DNA of 64,000 nt from Leptobrachium leishanense (GCA_009667805.1 CM019069.1:96507204-96571203); one strand, 5' to 3'. Numbered from the stretch's first letter, positions 31,320-43,150 are shown. Made by a program: numbers and translations. The notes: generated from the sequence alone by a model not told the origin.

Positions 31320-31586
31320 TAAAAGGTGTCGGTCGGTTTTCAGTTTTGTATTTTATGAATTCTGTAATAACTGAATATTCAGGCCACAGGCAAATTGTTC
31401 TCCATCTTAGGTTTACAGATTTGTTTCCAAGGAGCCTATAAGCCCTACAGTCTTGGATCACAGTGTTGTTACTATTTTATTTCAGGTTAATGGAACACTT
31501 TCAATACTGAGTGCTTTTTGGAAAAAAAATATCATGCCATTTATTTAAAACCTGGCGAGCCCTATTCCAAGGTTGGTGTTATCTGA

Positions 31587-31934
31587 GGCTGGGGTCAGAC
31601 GAGCATTTTAAGAGCGGAAGGAACGTCTGTGAGAGTGGACGTTCCTTCCACTCTGACGCCCGTCTGGCCACCTCACTGAGCGCAGTTAGTGCACTCAGCG
31701 CTGCAAGGCTCGATCCTCCTATAGAGGATTGCACTTTGCAGCCCCGTCGAACGCGCACCGTAGTGCTTTCATGGGGAGGCTTTCTCAACGGATGCAGCAC
31801 GCCTGCTGTAGCGCGCACAATTCCTGTGCGCGTTACAGTGTGTGGCTGGCCCTGTCAAAGCGTCACAACGCTGCGACGGACGCCAGGAGGCTCGTCCGTA
31901 ATGGCGCACATAGTGTGCTCATCTGACATAGCCC
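31587..31934. mobile_element. PIF/Harbinger-like MITE, second copy
   Basis: It begins GGCTGGGGTCAGACGAGC and ends GCTCATCTGACATAGCC. The flanks TGA and TTA are imperfect. It lies only 267 bp from the first copy in the same orientation and shares the whole interior, though diverged. Confidence 0.75.
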
Positions 31935-32436
31935 TTAACCAGAGCTGTTACAAACTTACAAGAGCCTTTATAGTCTATGGTGTCAAGTTTGCACCAACCT
32001 TGGAATAGGGCCCAGCATGTATAGTTAACACTTAAATAGGTTAAAATAGAAGTTTTACATCAAGGTTGTAATTGTAAGATGGTTAAGATTAAAATGTTAA
32101 TTTTAAGATTTTTTTAATTTTTCATGTCTTCATTTTTCATATTTGGGTTATCTAGAAATGTCCTTTGGGTCATATATAGGAACACTACATAAAAGGAAAA
32201 TAAAAAAGCCAGAGTTTATTACTAACCCCTGCTGATGCCACTGCTCTCATTCTTCTCTTTTTCTAGGAGTGTGGAAACTCAATCTCACCCACTTCTCTTC
32301 TGACTGGCAATTTAGCCACCATGATGTTTTTAATCCACTTAAGTGGTCTTGATGGCTAGTGTCTCCCTTTTAATATCTTGTTAATTTTAAGTAAAACCTT
32401 TTTTGTCTGTAAAATTAAGTTTCTAGGAGATGAGTT
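31935..32436. other. No recognisable gene or element
   Basis: This is AT-rich spacer between Harbinger copies. Confidence 0.35.
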
Positions 32437-32439
32437 TTA

Positions 32440-32844
32440 GGCTAGAGTCAGACGAACGCATTCTGTGCGTCCGTGCAAAACGGACGTACTTTCTTATTGA
32501 CAACAAGGTAGTGGCCACACAGTCCGTTTTTGTGACTAACGTTTTGTTTTTACTGATGTAAAAGGGAAAATAAATTAATATGAAAAACATTTAGTCCGTC
32601 ATAATGCTGGACGTCAAAAATGCAGTCAGTCTGACTACATTCCATCACTCTCACAAAGCTATGCGAACATAGCGCACTTTGTGCGTCCGTTCTAGTGGAT
32701 TTACGTTCTTGCCTAACCTGCGTCCGTTATGCGTCTGCAATTTGGTGCAGACGTACTTCGTGTGTGGTCAGAATTTTATTCTACGATGGACGTTAGAATG
32801 TGCGGCAACACGGACGTGATCACTGCGCTCGTCTGACCCGAGCC
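32440..32844. mobile_element. PIF/Harbinger-like MITE, GGCTAGGGTCAGAC subfamily
   Basis: The ends are GGCTAGAGTCAGACGAACGC and GCGCTCGTCTGACCCGAGCC, with TTA on both sides (32437-32439, 32845-32847). The interior matches 4800-5238 (CCGTGCAAAACGGACGTACT, GACAACAAGGTAGTGGCCAC). Confidence 0.88.
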
Positions 32845-32867
32845 TTAGTGGTACAACCTCTTTTTAA

Positions 32868-33740
32868 ATCTTTTTTTTATAATGAATTTTTGTTAGAAAA
32901 GAAGGAACAAAGATGCATAGACATAAGAGATGTGATACAGGTACAATGAGGCCAGATAAAGTCTGAAGGAGCGTCAATATTAAACATTCACAGAAAATGA
33001 TACTTACATAATTAGAAAATTCTATAATCAATAGGAATTGTAAGTCATCGGTAAAATAACGGGGCACGGAACTTCTCAAACCATGAAATAGCTGAGGTGG
33101 GGAGTATAAGTGCGGCAAGGCCAATTTTCAATACTTGCACGTGCGTCAGAGCATAAATAAGGGGGCTAGGATAACAAATGCCTGTTGTGAGGGCGAGAAA
33201 AAAACCAAGGAATGATATGGAGCAGTTGAAATGCGGGGACTGTGAAGTAGAGATGGTCAATACGAGTAAGCGGAAAGAAAGGCAGTCATGAGGAGGGCTA
33301 AGGAGTGAGAAATAGTAGGAAGGGAAAATACAGGAACAGAAGGGGGTGGGGGATCAGGTAAGGGAGGGGAAGAAAAAAAGGGACAGGGTGAAAACGAAGT
33401 AGTGTATGGTATAAAGAGGGAGTGTGAGGTGGTCATATACTAACTGATAATGAAATCGGTGGCCCGCGTCCGTAGCCGGCTAGCCACCCTCCACAAAAAC
33501 GGGTACATCTAGGTCCCCCCCCTCCCATCCTCTGGCACCAGAACAGCCCGGAAGTCTGTCGAGGAGCAATAGGTGTTCCAGTGATACCAGATTTCGAGCG
33601 CATGTCGAGCTGCCTTCACAGGAGGGTCCTCTATCCACCGACGGTATTCCAGCTTTTCAATCAGGCTCTTCAGAGAGAGGATGGCAGAAGTCTTCCAGTA
33701 AATAGGGAGCAAAATGCGCCACAGAAGCAAATTAAGGTTT
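32868..33740 (-). repeat. Possible antisense retroelement fragment
   Basis: Read on the minus strand, the block ends with an A-rich tail next to 32868 and contains a short frame (33730-33509) with no domain I can name. Its composition changes sharply at 32850 and 33740. This is compatible with a LINE 3' part, but no reverse transcriptase motif was seen. Confidence 0.28.
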
Positions 33741-34122
33741 ATTAAGGTCCTCTCTTATTAAGGTTTTGGGGCTGGTGTTCCCTGTGAACGCTCAGCTCCT
33801 CAAACGATTAGTTACGTTTCTACGGGGCACTCAGGCGCTATTAATTTCTTCTTTGTATGCTTTATCATGCACAGAATTTTCATGCTTGACGATACTGGTT
33901 GTACATTGCAGAATTATCTCATCTGAGATGCATTTGCAGAAGAGCACAAATGCCAAAGGTTCATTGCTGTAAATCATAAGGTGGTATTAATTGGTATCGC
34001 CGTGATTGCTATAAGAATAACACACTCGTGTAATGCATGTAAAGCTATACGCACACATTTACATTATTGCACATACTGTTTGTATAGATTTCACCTCGGT
34101 ATGGAATGTTCTTTATAGTTAT

Positions 34123-35546
34123 TACTGTAGATACCCGAGTATACTGCTAGATTTTAGTGACAAATTTACCTTAAAATTGGAGGGGTCGCGTTATATTCGA
34201 GACATCTGCATCGCGTGTAACACAAAAAAAAACACCTTCAGGGTTATTCAAAGAGATCCGAATTGCTGGCGAAAGGTAACCAAACAGTGAAATTCAGCGT
34301 AAGGTTACCTTTCCTGGCCATTAAGCTATTCAGAGAGCAGGCAGTTCGCTAAATGTTGGCGAATTGCCTGCACATACGGTGTCTGTTCGAGGGCAGTGAA
34401 ATCCCCATAGAGAAGCAATACTTCGTCTACTGTATTCAGAGAACACAAAACAGCTGAGAAAGGTTGCTGAAATGCCCTGCCATTCGGTGGTTTCATTTGA
34501 CAGGTTTATTCAGGAGAATCCCATAGGCTTTAATGTTAAAAATATTCCCGTTTTAAATCAATATCTAATAAACCGTTCATTATGTTGTTCTGCAGTAAAA
34601 AGTCTCTTTATTTTTAGATCTTTTAGGCATTTTTTTTTTTTTTAAATCGTTTTTTCTTTTTTCTGTAACCGCCCTTTTTATTATCATTCATTGGATCTTA
34701 TATGTAAATTTCAGATATTTTCGTTCAGGAGTTTCTTTGCAAACAACGTTTCACTTTTCAAACATTCAAGCGTACTGTTTTTTTTTTTCCCACTCCATTC
34801 GTCTGCGGTGTCGGGTTTTTCCGGTGGCTGCTCTGCGTTCTGATCGGCTCCTGCTCGGGTTTCTCCGGTGTGTTCGGGGTTAAACCAGATGTTTTTGCGG
34901 GTTTCGGTGAGCGTTCGCCGGGTTTTGTGGTGAGTGTTACATCAGGTTTGCGGCAGCTTTTCCCTGCACTACCATGGCCCTGTGGTGCTTGCTGAATACA
35001 CCGCAGGGTCGCCAAAATGGGATCACCAAATCACACCGAATTGAAGGGAACGAAAAGTCACCGAACATGCAGTGACTTTTCGATTCTCTTTGAATAACCC
35101 TGCTTGCCTTGCTCTGGATCCCAAGTCTCCTGGAAGTTCTGGTAGTCTCGCTGAAGTGAATGCAGGCTCCCTGATGCTTGCATACACTTCAGGAACTCCT
35201 GGATGCGGGAGAGGTGGGATTCATCACGGCCAGAGGGCGCACTCTGTTTAAGCCAATCATTTACGTCGCTTGCCTCCGCCCACCATCTAATCGGTATTAA
35301 AGAAGACGGGTGGCTGTTGGCTTCATACTTAGTAACAACTGCAATCATTCTAGAGCAGAACACCCTGGCCTGAGGGGTAGCCTGAATGTGTTAAGAGAAC
35401 CTGGAAAGATTTTAATGGTTTACCAGTACAGGAAAATTTTGTTCCTCTCGTAATATTCGAGTCTTGAGTATCAAGTCTCATTTCCATAATAAATCTCTAC
35501 CCATCACATTATATTCAGGTCGCGCTATGCTCGAGTATTTATAGTA
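34123..35546. mobile_element. Mariner-like element hosting another insertion
   Basis: The left end TACTGTAGATACCCGAGTAT and the right end ATGCTCGAGTATTTATAGTA are degraded inverses with TA boundaries. CTAGATTTTAGTGACAAAT and the CACGGCCAGAGGGCGC block are shared with 7151 and 37508. The 34239-35102 insertion splits it. There is no transposase. Confidence 0.75.
34239..35102. mobile_element. CAGGGTTATTCA element, hAT-like, nested
   Basis: The ends are CAGGGTTATTCAAAGAGATC and TCTCTTTGAATAACCCTG. The flanking octamers AACACCTT and CTTGCCTT agree only at the last four bases, so the superfamily is not certain. The interior has an 85-codon minus-strand frame (35015-34758) that is rich in Pro, Lys and Thr, with no recognised domain. 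A lone end of the same family is at 53169. Confidence 0.65.
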
Positions 35547-35695
35547 CTACATTTATTACCACCCATTTCCACCAATTATTTAGTGCTAAGAGCTTCTGTT
35601 GTACAGTACAGAGCAGGGAATTACAATTTCCTACATTTGTAAAGTTGATAAACAGAATGGGATAGAATCTGTAAAAACAAATAATATTATATATA

Positions 35696-36850
35696 CACTA
35701 TATTGCCAAAAGTATTCGCTCACCTGCCTTGACTCGCATATGAACTTATGTGACATCCCATTCTTAATCCATAGGATTCAATATGATGTCGGTCCACCCT
35801 TTGCAGCTATAACAGCTTCAACTCTAACGGGAAAGCTGTCCATAAGGTTTAGGAGTGTGTTTATGGGAATTCTTGACCATTCTTCCAGAAGCGCATTTGT
35901 GAGGTCACACAATGATGTTGGACGAGAAGGCCTGGCTCTCAGTCTCCGCTCTAATTCATCCCAAAGGTGTTCTATCGGGTTGAGGTCAGGACTCTGTGCA
36001 GACCAGTCAAGTTCATCCACACCAGACTCTGTCTTCCATGTCTTTATGGACCTTGCTTTGTGCACTGGTGCACAGTCATGTTGGAAGATGAAGGGGCCAG
36101 CTCCAAACTGTTCCCACAAAGTTGGGAGCATGGAATTGTCCAAAATGTCTTGGTATGCTGAAGCATTCAGAGATCCTTTCACTGGAACGAAAGGGCCAAG
36201 CCCAGCTCCTGAAAAACAACCCCACGCCATAATCACCCCTCCACCAAACTTTACACTTGGCACAATGCAGTCAGACAAGTACCGTTCTCCTGGCGACCGC
36301 CAAACCCAGACTCGTCCATCAGATTGCCAGATGGAGAAGTGTGATTCGTCACTCCAGAGTCCAATGTCGGCGTGCTTTACACCACTGCATCCGACGCTTT
36401 GCATTGCACTTGGTGATATATGGCTTGGGTGCAGCTGCTCGGCCATGGAAACCCATTCCATGAAGCTCTCTGCGCACTGTTCTTGAGCTAATCTGAAGGC
36501 CACAGGAAGTTTGGAGGTCTGTAGCGATTGACTGTGCAGAAAGTTGGCGACCTCTTCGCACTATGCGCCTCAGCATCCGCTGACCACGCTCCCTTCAGTT
36601 TATGTGGCCTACCACTTCGTGGCTGAGTTGCTGTCATTCCCAAACACTTCCACGTTCTTATAATACAGCTGACAGTTGACTGGAATATTTAGGAGCGAGG
36701 AAATTTCATGACTGGATTCGTTGCACAGGTGGCATCCTATCACAGTTCCCTGCTGGAATTCACTAAGCTCCTGAGAGCGACCCATTCTTTCACAAATGTT
36801 TGTATAAACAGTCTGCATGCCTAGGTGCTTGAAGTGGATTGGTGTATATA
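35696..36850 (-). pseudogene. Degraded Tc1 transposon, second copy
   Basis: The left terminus CACTATATTGCCAAAAGTAT is preserved after TA; the right terminus is lost near 36850. On the minus strand the catalytic core is in one long frame (about 36360-35781). It contains [33 protein letters not shown] and [15 protein letters not shown], so all three catalytic acidic residues are visible. The N-terminal DNA-binding part lies in other frames (36576-36349, 36869-36609). Loss of one terminus and several frameshifts make it inactive. It is a close relative of 16340-17500. Confidence 0.88.
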
Positions 36851-37360
36851 TATATTCGTAGTAGCCCACTTAAAATTGGCGAGGAGTGGAAATAATTTGC
36901 CACTCACATGTACCAAACCAAATTGCGGCACTTCTCATCCACACAGGGATCCTCAATCAAACCGGAAAACTTCAATATAGAGGATAAAAGCAGGAACATA
37001 ATTCAAGTAAAAAAGATAAAAAAAACCAATAACAAAATAGTGCATGCTGTAGACAATATACATAATACAAAACTTTATTGCACTCACATCAGAGCATGCA
37101 TGCTCCTGAGATACTCAACTTTGACGAACCATGCTGAACTTTACTATCAAGTTTTTCCACCATACTGTTCCAGAACCTAAGGCTTCATGAACATTGGACG
37201 GTTTTCATCTGGATCTCTGGTTCTGGTTGGTCACTTTATGCATATAGAATGATTATCCCTATTGGGATAAGAATTGCTGCAATTTGGTTTGGTACATGTG
37301 GTCAATTATTTCCACTACTCGCCATTTTTAAGTGGGTTATTACCCTATATATTGGGGTAG
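36850..37360. repeat. Inverted-repeat (foldback) unit with about 340-bp loop
   Basis: CCCACTTAAAATTGGCGAGG at 36867 is the inverse of CTACTCGCCATTTTTAAGTGGG near 37315. GTACCAAACCAAATTGC at 36911 is the inverse of GCAATTTGGTTTGGTAC at 37279. The arms are about 75 bp. The loop contains AAAACTTTATTGCACTCACA, also typical of frog dispersed repeats. It abuts the broken end of the Tc1 copy. Confidence 0.7.
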
Positions 37361-37507
37361 GGCCACTCAGAGAAGCACAGGATTTGGAGGGTGTACCTCT
37401 TTTTATTGAACGCCACAAAACAAAGTCTCTTCAGACACTGGGTACACTTGTATTACCAAACAAAAATGAAACACAAATTGGCCTACTCCTTCCTTTCGGA
37501 GTCTAAC

Positions 37508-38357
37508 TACCATAGATACTCGATTATAGCGCGACCCGAATATAACGCAATGGATAGAGATTTAGTATGGAAATGAGAGAATAATTAAGACTCGAATATA
37601 ACGCGAGGAGCAATATTATAAATGTATACTGTACCGGTAAATAATTAAAATCCTTTGCGGTTATCTTAACACAGGGCAGGGTGCTCTGCTCTAGAATGAT
37701 TGTATTTGTCACTAAGTATGAAGCTGCTCGTCTTCTTTACCTGCGATAAGACGGCATGAGGAGCGAGGTGAATCACCAATAGCCAGCACGCCGGGAGGTG
37801 CCATTTTCTGACCTCCGGCCACAGAAGGCTCATCCACCGCGCGGTCAATAGCCAGCCCCGCAAACAAGCTCCTGACGTCACTGCAGAGGCAACGCGGGAT
37901 TCTCCTCACACTCAGAATGTGAGGAGAATCGCGCAGCGCATCTGCAGTGACGTCAGGCTGGAACAAAACAGGGTGGGGCGGACTATTGACGGACAACGCG
38001 GTGGATGAGCCTGCTGGAGCCAGAGGTCAGAAAACTTCAGCTCCCCGCGTGCTACGGGGTGTGAGGGTGCAAGCTCGGTTTTAAAGCTAATCTTGATTGA
38101 TTGGTGCGAACCGACGTGCCCTCTGGCCGTGATGGATCCCACCTCATCCAAATCCGCAAGTTCCTGAAGTGTTTGTGGACGTCAGGGAGCCCGCATTCAC
38201 TTCAGAGAGACTACCAAAATTCCTGGGAGACTTGGGATCCCTGAGCAAGTCAATTTTTTTTACACGCGATGCAGATGTCTCGAATATAACACGACCCCTC
38301 CAATTTTAAGGTAAATTTTTGTCACAAATCTAGCGGTATACTCGAATATCTACAGTA
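37508..38357. mobile_element. Mariner-like element, best-preserved copy
   Basis: TACCATAGATACTCGATTAT and ATACTCGAATATCTACAGTA are inverse ends with TA boundaries. It is 850 bp long. A hairpin at 37870-37957 (arms CCTGACGTCACTGCAGA and TCTGCAGTGACGTCAGG) forms the centre. Sequence near the ends is shared with 7151, 34123 and 63733. It is non-coding. Confidence 0.8.
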
Positions 38358-39889
38358 AACAAATTCGTCCCCTCACTACGGGTTACTGGTGCGGCTATTC
38401 TGTCCCCAGTATAAACAAATAAAATCAGTCCTTTTTACATACGTGTGTGTCAGCAAGCCCTTCCTGCAGTTCTGTGCTTTCCACTCCTCAGCCTTGCACA
38501 TGCAGCTTTTGTCTGTCTTCCTCTGTGCTGAGAACTGCTATATTGGCTTGCTAACGAGTTGCAGCTGTACCTGCTGCCAGGGAAGGTTTAACCCCTTACT
38601 GACCTGGGAATACTTAGTCAGCCTCCTGCTAACATACACAGATTCCCACACTCTGTCGCAATATATATGTATTTTCCTTTAGAAAAGTAGGAACAGAAGC
38701 TATATCGGGACTTGCTTAGATGAATGTACAACAAAAGCGTGAATAGAAAATGTGGTGGTACTTTTGTTTTTACCATGCACTGCGCATGCTCAATAGATCC
38801 TAGGTTTATACTGTTTTTTTCATTAAAAGCTAAGTTTTAATGGTCCATTATTCTATTGTGTCCTTTCCCCCACGGGCCATTGTGGACACCCTGATGAGGC
38901 CTACAACTAGAACCTTTCATTTGTGTGTATGAAGGCTCATTATATCACCTCTACTTGGGTTCATTCAGTCTATTTTAGATGAATGTACAACCTATAGCAA
39001 CTCCTTTACGGATGAGGTTGTCGGGGTAAGAGTTTTTGCATTGAAAAGTTGTAAAAAAATAAAAGGATCGAATAGGTTGTTGCAGGGTTGCAGAAAGGGA
39101 AATTGGTGAAGTAAACTGAAGCCTTTAAACTCTTCACTACCAAGATCGACTATACACGATCTACAAGGCACCTCTTAGTATCTTGATATAGCATATAGTC
39201 ATAATGGTATAATACTGGAGCAACACAAAGGAATTTCATTTGTTTGTTTCAAACTGGGCTCCAAAACATGTGCTAAAGTTTTAGCACCACTTGCATGATA
39301 CACGATGTGCTAACGCTCTTCGAACAGCTGGGATTAATATGTCTCTGAAAGACATGTCTTCAGCTGGTTCAACAAGGAGCCTAGTGCTGAAGTAGCTGCT
39401 TTTGGCCAGCAAATCACAACATCAGCCCGTCAAATAGGCTATTACAGTAAGGAATATATTTGTAATTATTTCCAAATATTTCTTGCTGTATAATTCAATA
39501 AAAGTGATTGGTTCCTGACTGTGGTTTTCTGGGAAAATCCTTGGCACTGAAGTGGTTAATGATGTTTATAGAGGAGGCAAGAACACGTTATACAGAAGTA
39601 TTTCACTAATCTGAAAAGGTTTTCTTGAAGGAGTGAAGTTTACGGTAGAAGAGGTGATTTGTGAAGTAACGAAGATTTAAAAGAGATTGTTACTTTCAAA
39701 GTCTTTATCTGTATTTTAAATTGGATCCTGGTCTGTGCAGGGAACTAATGTAGGGTCACGGGAAGGAGAGGCAGGACAGCAGGTGAGGAGAAGCCTGGGA
39801 GCAGCATTTTTTACTGATGCAAGCATTGATCGGTCCATTATTGAGTGAGTTATACTGTCAGCAATTTAATAGGTTAAATGTTTATACTA
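38358..39889. other. No recognisable gene or element
   Basis: This is apparently single-copy AT-rich sequence. No exon with convincing splice sites was seen. Confidence 0.4.
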
Positions 39890-39897
39890 AAATTAAA

Positions 39898-40347
39898 GGT
39901 ACTTTCCTGTTAACCGGACCACATCAAGTTTTTATAGTTTCATAGAATAAACTGAGTCAATTGTCATAGTTTTATTTTTATACATAATGAACTGAATAAA
40001 TGGGAAGACAAACCTATGAGAACATGTGACAATTAATAAACTGTAACATATGACAACATGACTTGACTTATAATTGAGATACTGGTGGCCAGAAGGTTAG
40101 GGTTACCCTAACCCTTTAACCATAACCCTCTAACCCTAACCCTAACTTTCTGGCCACCAGTATCTCAATTATAAGTCAAGTCATGTTGTCATATGTTACA
40201 GTTTATTAATTGTCACATGTTCTCATATGTTTGTCTTCCCATTTATTCAGTTCATTATCTATAAAAATAAAACTGTGACAATTGACTCAGTTTATTCGGA
40301 CTATGAAACTATAAAAATTTATGTGGTCCGGATAACAGGAAAGTACC
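39898..40347. mobile_element. Foldback element with telomere-like loop
   Basis: The arms are about 200 bp each and nearly perfect inverses: GGTACTTTCCTGTTAACCGG at the left, CCGGATAACAGGAAAGTACC at the right. The flanks AAATTAAA (39890-39897 and 40348-40355) form a perfect 8-bp duplication. The loop (about 40098-40147) holds CCCTAACCC repeats interrupted by TTTAACCATAACCCTC. It has no ORF. The 8-bp duplication suggests hAT or Mutator-like mobilisation, and the class is otherwise unknown. Confidence 0.88.
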
Positions 40348-40355
40348 AAATTAAA

Positions 40356-40907
40356 ACTGTTAAAGTATATTTCTCTGAAATATACTTCCCTCTGGTATGC
40401 TTTTAAAGATACTAATTTTTCCTTTTTTCTTAAGAAAAATGATAGGCTCATTGGCCTCATCATATAGAACTTAGGTTTACGAAGTCCTTTATAACGCTAA
40501 ATGGTAAATCATGTGCAGGAAATGAGTCTACGTGTATCTCTGGTTAATGTGTGCAGAGTGCTTTTTACAATTTCTTCTTACTGTGTGGAGTACTTTGATT
40601 TCTGCATATTTTTGTAACATTGTTTTTTAAATCCTAGCTTCTGATTCCTGAAAACAGACTGCTAATGCTGAATTCTCTTTTGATATGGTCTCTGTAGATC
40701 TTGAATATTCTGTTATCAAAATGTCCTGTTTCCATAGAACATTTGAATTTTATTCATGGTTCACGTACTCACATTGTACAAAGGAGTTAAATGTGCTTAA
40801 ATAGAGCTCTGGTGAGCACACTCAGTTTGAGAGTTAGTTGAATCTGACAGCTACTGACCTGCTTGCCGATTGGCTGTGTGCTGATGATAGCATGGACGTA
40901 TGTGTTA
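40356..40907. other. No recognisable gene or element
   Basis: This is a spacer between the foldback element and hAT copy E. Confidence 0.35.
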
Positions 40908-41039
40908 TGGATGCACGGATACCGATACTAGTATCGGTGCCGATACCGGGTACTGCGCGAGTACATGGTACTCGTGCAGGTGCCCCGATACTTCATCTGA
41001 TACCGGAAGCCAGCGCTGGCTTTCCGGCCGGGGTCTGAG

Positions 41040-41325
41040 GGGCAGGGACGGCTGGCAGAGTGCTCTAGTGGCACTGTGCCAGGCCCCATTCAGGTGGATT
41101 TGCTGCTCTGAGCGGCTGCCTGCAAAGGTCTCAGCCCGGCCGCTTGCATCACTTGGGAACCGCCAGGCGTGATCTTGCGAATTCCCGGGAGTGCACGAGA
41201 TCTCGTGAACTCTGGGATCTCGCGAGATCATGCCTGGCGGTTCCCAAGTGATGTGAGCGGCAGAGCTGAGACCTTTGCCGGCGGCTGCTCGAAGCAATAA
41301 ATCCACCTGGATGGGACCTGTTGGA
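41040..41325. repeat. Class II palindrome of hAT copy E
   Basis: CTTGGGAACCGCCAGGCGTG pairs with CATGCCTGGCGGTTCCCAAG. CACGAGATCTCGTG lies at the centre (about 41194-41207). Outer arms such as CAGGTGGATTTGCTGCTC and the inverse GAAGCAATAAATCCACCTG extend it. Blocks shared with copy B (GGCAGAGTGCT, CCTTTGCCGGCGG) show common origin. Confidence 0.85.
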
Positions 41326-41880
41326 TGTGGAGGCTGGCCAGACTGGGGCTCGAGACAGATTTGCCATCGGCTAACCTGCCGTGAGCGATGATGATCCCGA
41401 CGGTGTTAGTGGAGGCATTGAAACCTGCAGGTTCTGGTAAATACTATACTGGCAATCTATGCCAGCCAAAGAAAAATGCAATCTGCACAGAGTGCTCAGA
41501 GGTCTGTGGGGGCATATATACAGTATATTTCTAGGTCTGCGGGGGCATATATACAGTATTTATAGGTCTGTGGGGGCATATATATTTATATTGAATAGAT
41601 TATAAATAGATACGTGGCGCTAGTCTTAATTCAATGATGTTATATACTTTTGCAGCTCAAACACCCATGTATACCCCATACATATAATAAACAACAAAAA
41701 CAAATGGGCACTAGGGCCGGTGTGAGCGCACTTATCTGTTATGGGTATCTTCGAAATACACTTCAACAACGTTCGTCTTATTCTTTAGAAAAATCCGTCA
41801 CAATTGAATGGATACACTTTGTACATAAAACTCACAAGGGGGGCGTGGCCGAGACATCCATGGAGATGGCTGCTTAATCT

Positions 41881-42483
41881 GTGAGCTGTAATAATATCAG
41901 GGTTCGAGGCCTCCCAGAGCTGGAAAATTTGCCAGAGGAATTAAAACGCACCCTTACAGTTTTATTTAATGAAATCTTGGGCAGGGACCCTGGTACGGAC
42001 ATCGAGCTGGAACGTTATCACAGAGCGCTGAGACCGAAAGGCCCCCCTGATAAACCCCCATGCGATGTGATCTGCTGCCTTCTACGTTATCCGCTGAAGG
42101 ATTCTATACTCGCTGCTGCAAGGGGATCCCGCACTATTGATTTCGCCGGAGCCAAGGTTTCGTTGTTCCAAGACCTCTCGCCCGCTACCCTGCAGTCCAG
42201 ATGCATGCTGCGCCCTCTCACGGCTGCTTTGCAGGACATGGGTCTTCAATATAAGTGGTTATTTCCGTTTGGGCTTCAAGTCTGCACGCCAAATGGTCCT
42301 CTTACTCTTCGCGGCGAACTGGATCTTCCACAGTTCTTAGAGGATTTGTCCCTTCCACCGGACATACTCCCGGCGTGGCCGGATCTGTCACTGATGTACA
42401 TGCCACCGGAACGGGCTCCCCCTCGCCCGCGGAGATCCCGCCGCAGATGCCGCTCCTCCTCCTCGCGGGCACCAATGGCTTGA
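41881..42483 (+). pseudogene. L1 ORF1 remnant (RNA-binding domain)
   Basis: The frame encodes NNIRVRGLPELENLPEELKR and then RYHRALRPKGPPDKPPCDV, the RRM part of L1 ORF1 proteins, and continues to an Arg/Ser-rich end (PRPRRSRRRCRSSS). The N-terminal coiled coil is absent: a stop lies just upstream (41875) and only about 35 bases separate the L1 5' end from the RRM. This points to an internal deletion before or after insertion. The natural protein forms RNP trimers with L1 RNA; this one cannot. Confidence 0.85.
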
Positions 42484-42904
42484 ATTGTCTCTCGCTGGAA
42501 TCGTTTGGATTAGCCTTAGTGGCCTTTTCCCACCCTCCTGGAACCTTCGGATGTGGCCCTATCCAGTCTTTTCTGCTTGACCACCACAAGGACCGTGACA
42601 CAGGTTGTATCCTTTCTCTACGTAATATTGCCTGGGAACTAACTATTTTATTACCTGACTTACATCCCAGTGCCGACCTATGCGACCCCAATGACGGTCC
42701 GTTTTTTCTTTTTTCACCGTTATACTTTGCCCAGTTTATTGTCTCTCGCTCCAGGTTCGTTAAGCTACACGACTGCCCCTTTTAGATGGCCTGCGCGGCC
42801 CTTCCCTCACACCTGCGCTTTTTGTTTATACACTCACCCATGTGTTTATTCTATTTGTCTGGGCTGCCACCTGGCGTCTCGCGTATTTTTTGGTTTTCTT
42901 CCTT

Positions 42905-43150
42905 ACATAGAAACATAGAAAAATGTTGGCAGATAAGAACCTTTTGGCCCATCTAGTCTGCCCAATTACATGGATACTTTACCTGGATTTATCTTTTGTT
43001 TAGGATAGCCTTATGCCTATCCCATGCCTGCTTAAATTCAATTACTGTTTTGGCCTCTACCACTTCAACTGGAAGGCTGTTCCATGTATCCACCACCCTC
43101 TCAGTAAAATAATGCTTCCTGATGTTACTTTTCAATTTTTCTTTCTACTG
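42905..43150 (-). mobile_element. CR1/L2-like tail inserted in the L1, antisense
   Basis: On the minus strand this ends CCCATCTAGTCTGCCC-complement then TTTCTATGTTTCTATG, and encodes the TERVVDTWNSLPVEV-type block seen at 17640-17936. It separates ORF1 and ORF2 of the L1. No clear target duplication was found. Confidence 0.72.

Noticed and set aside
34758..35015. 85-codon Pro/Lys/Thr-rich minus-strand frame as a gene
   Set aside because: It lies inside a nested DNA element, has no domain, and its composition follows local base bias.
35599..36486. 295-codon plus-strand frame
   Set aside because: It is the antisense shadow of the Tc1 transposase pseudogene on the minus strand.
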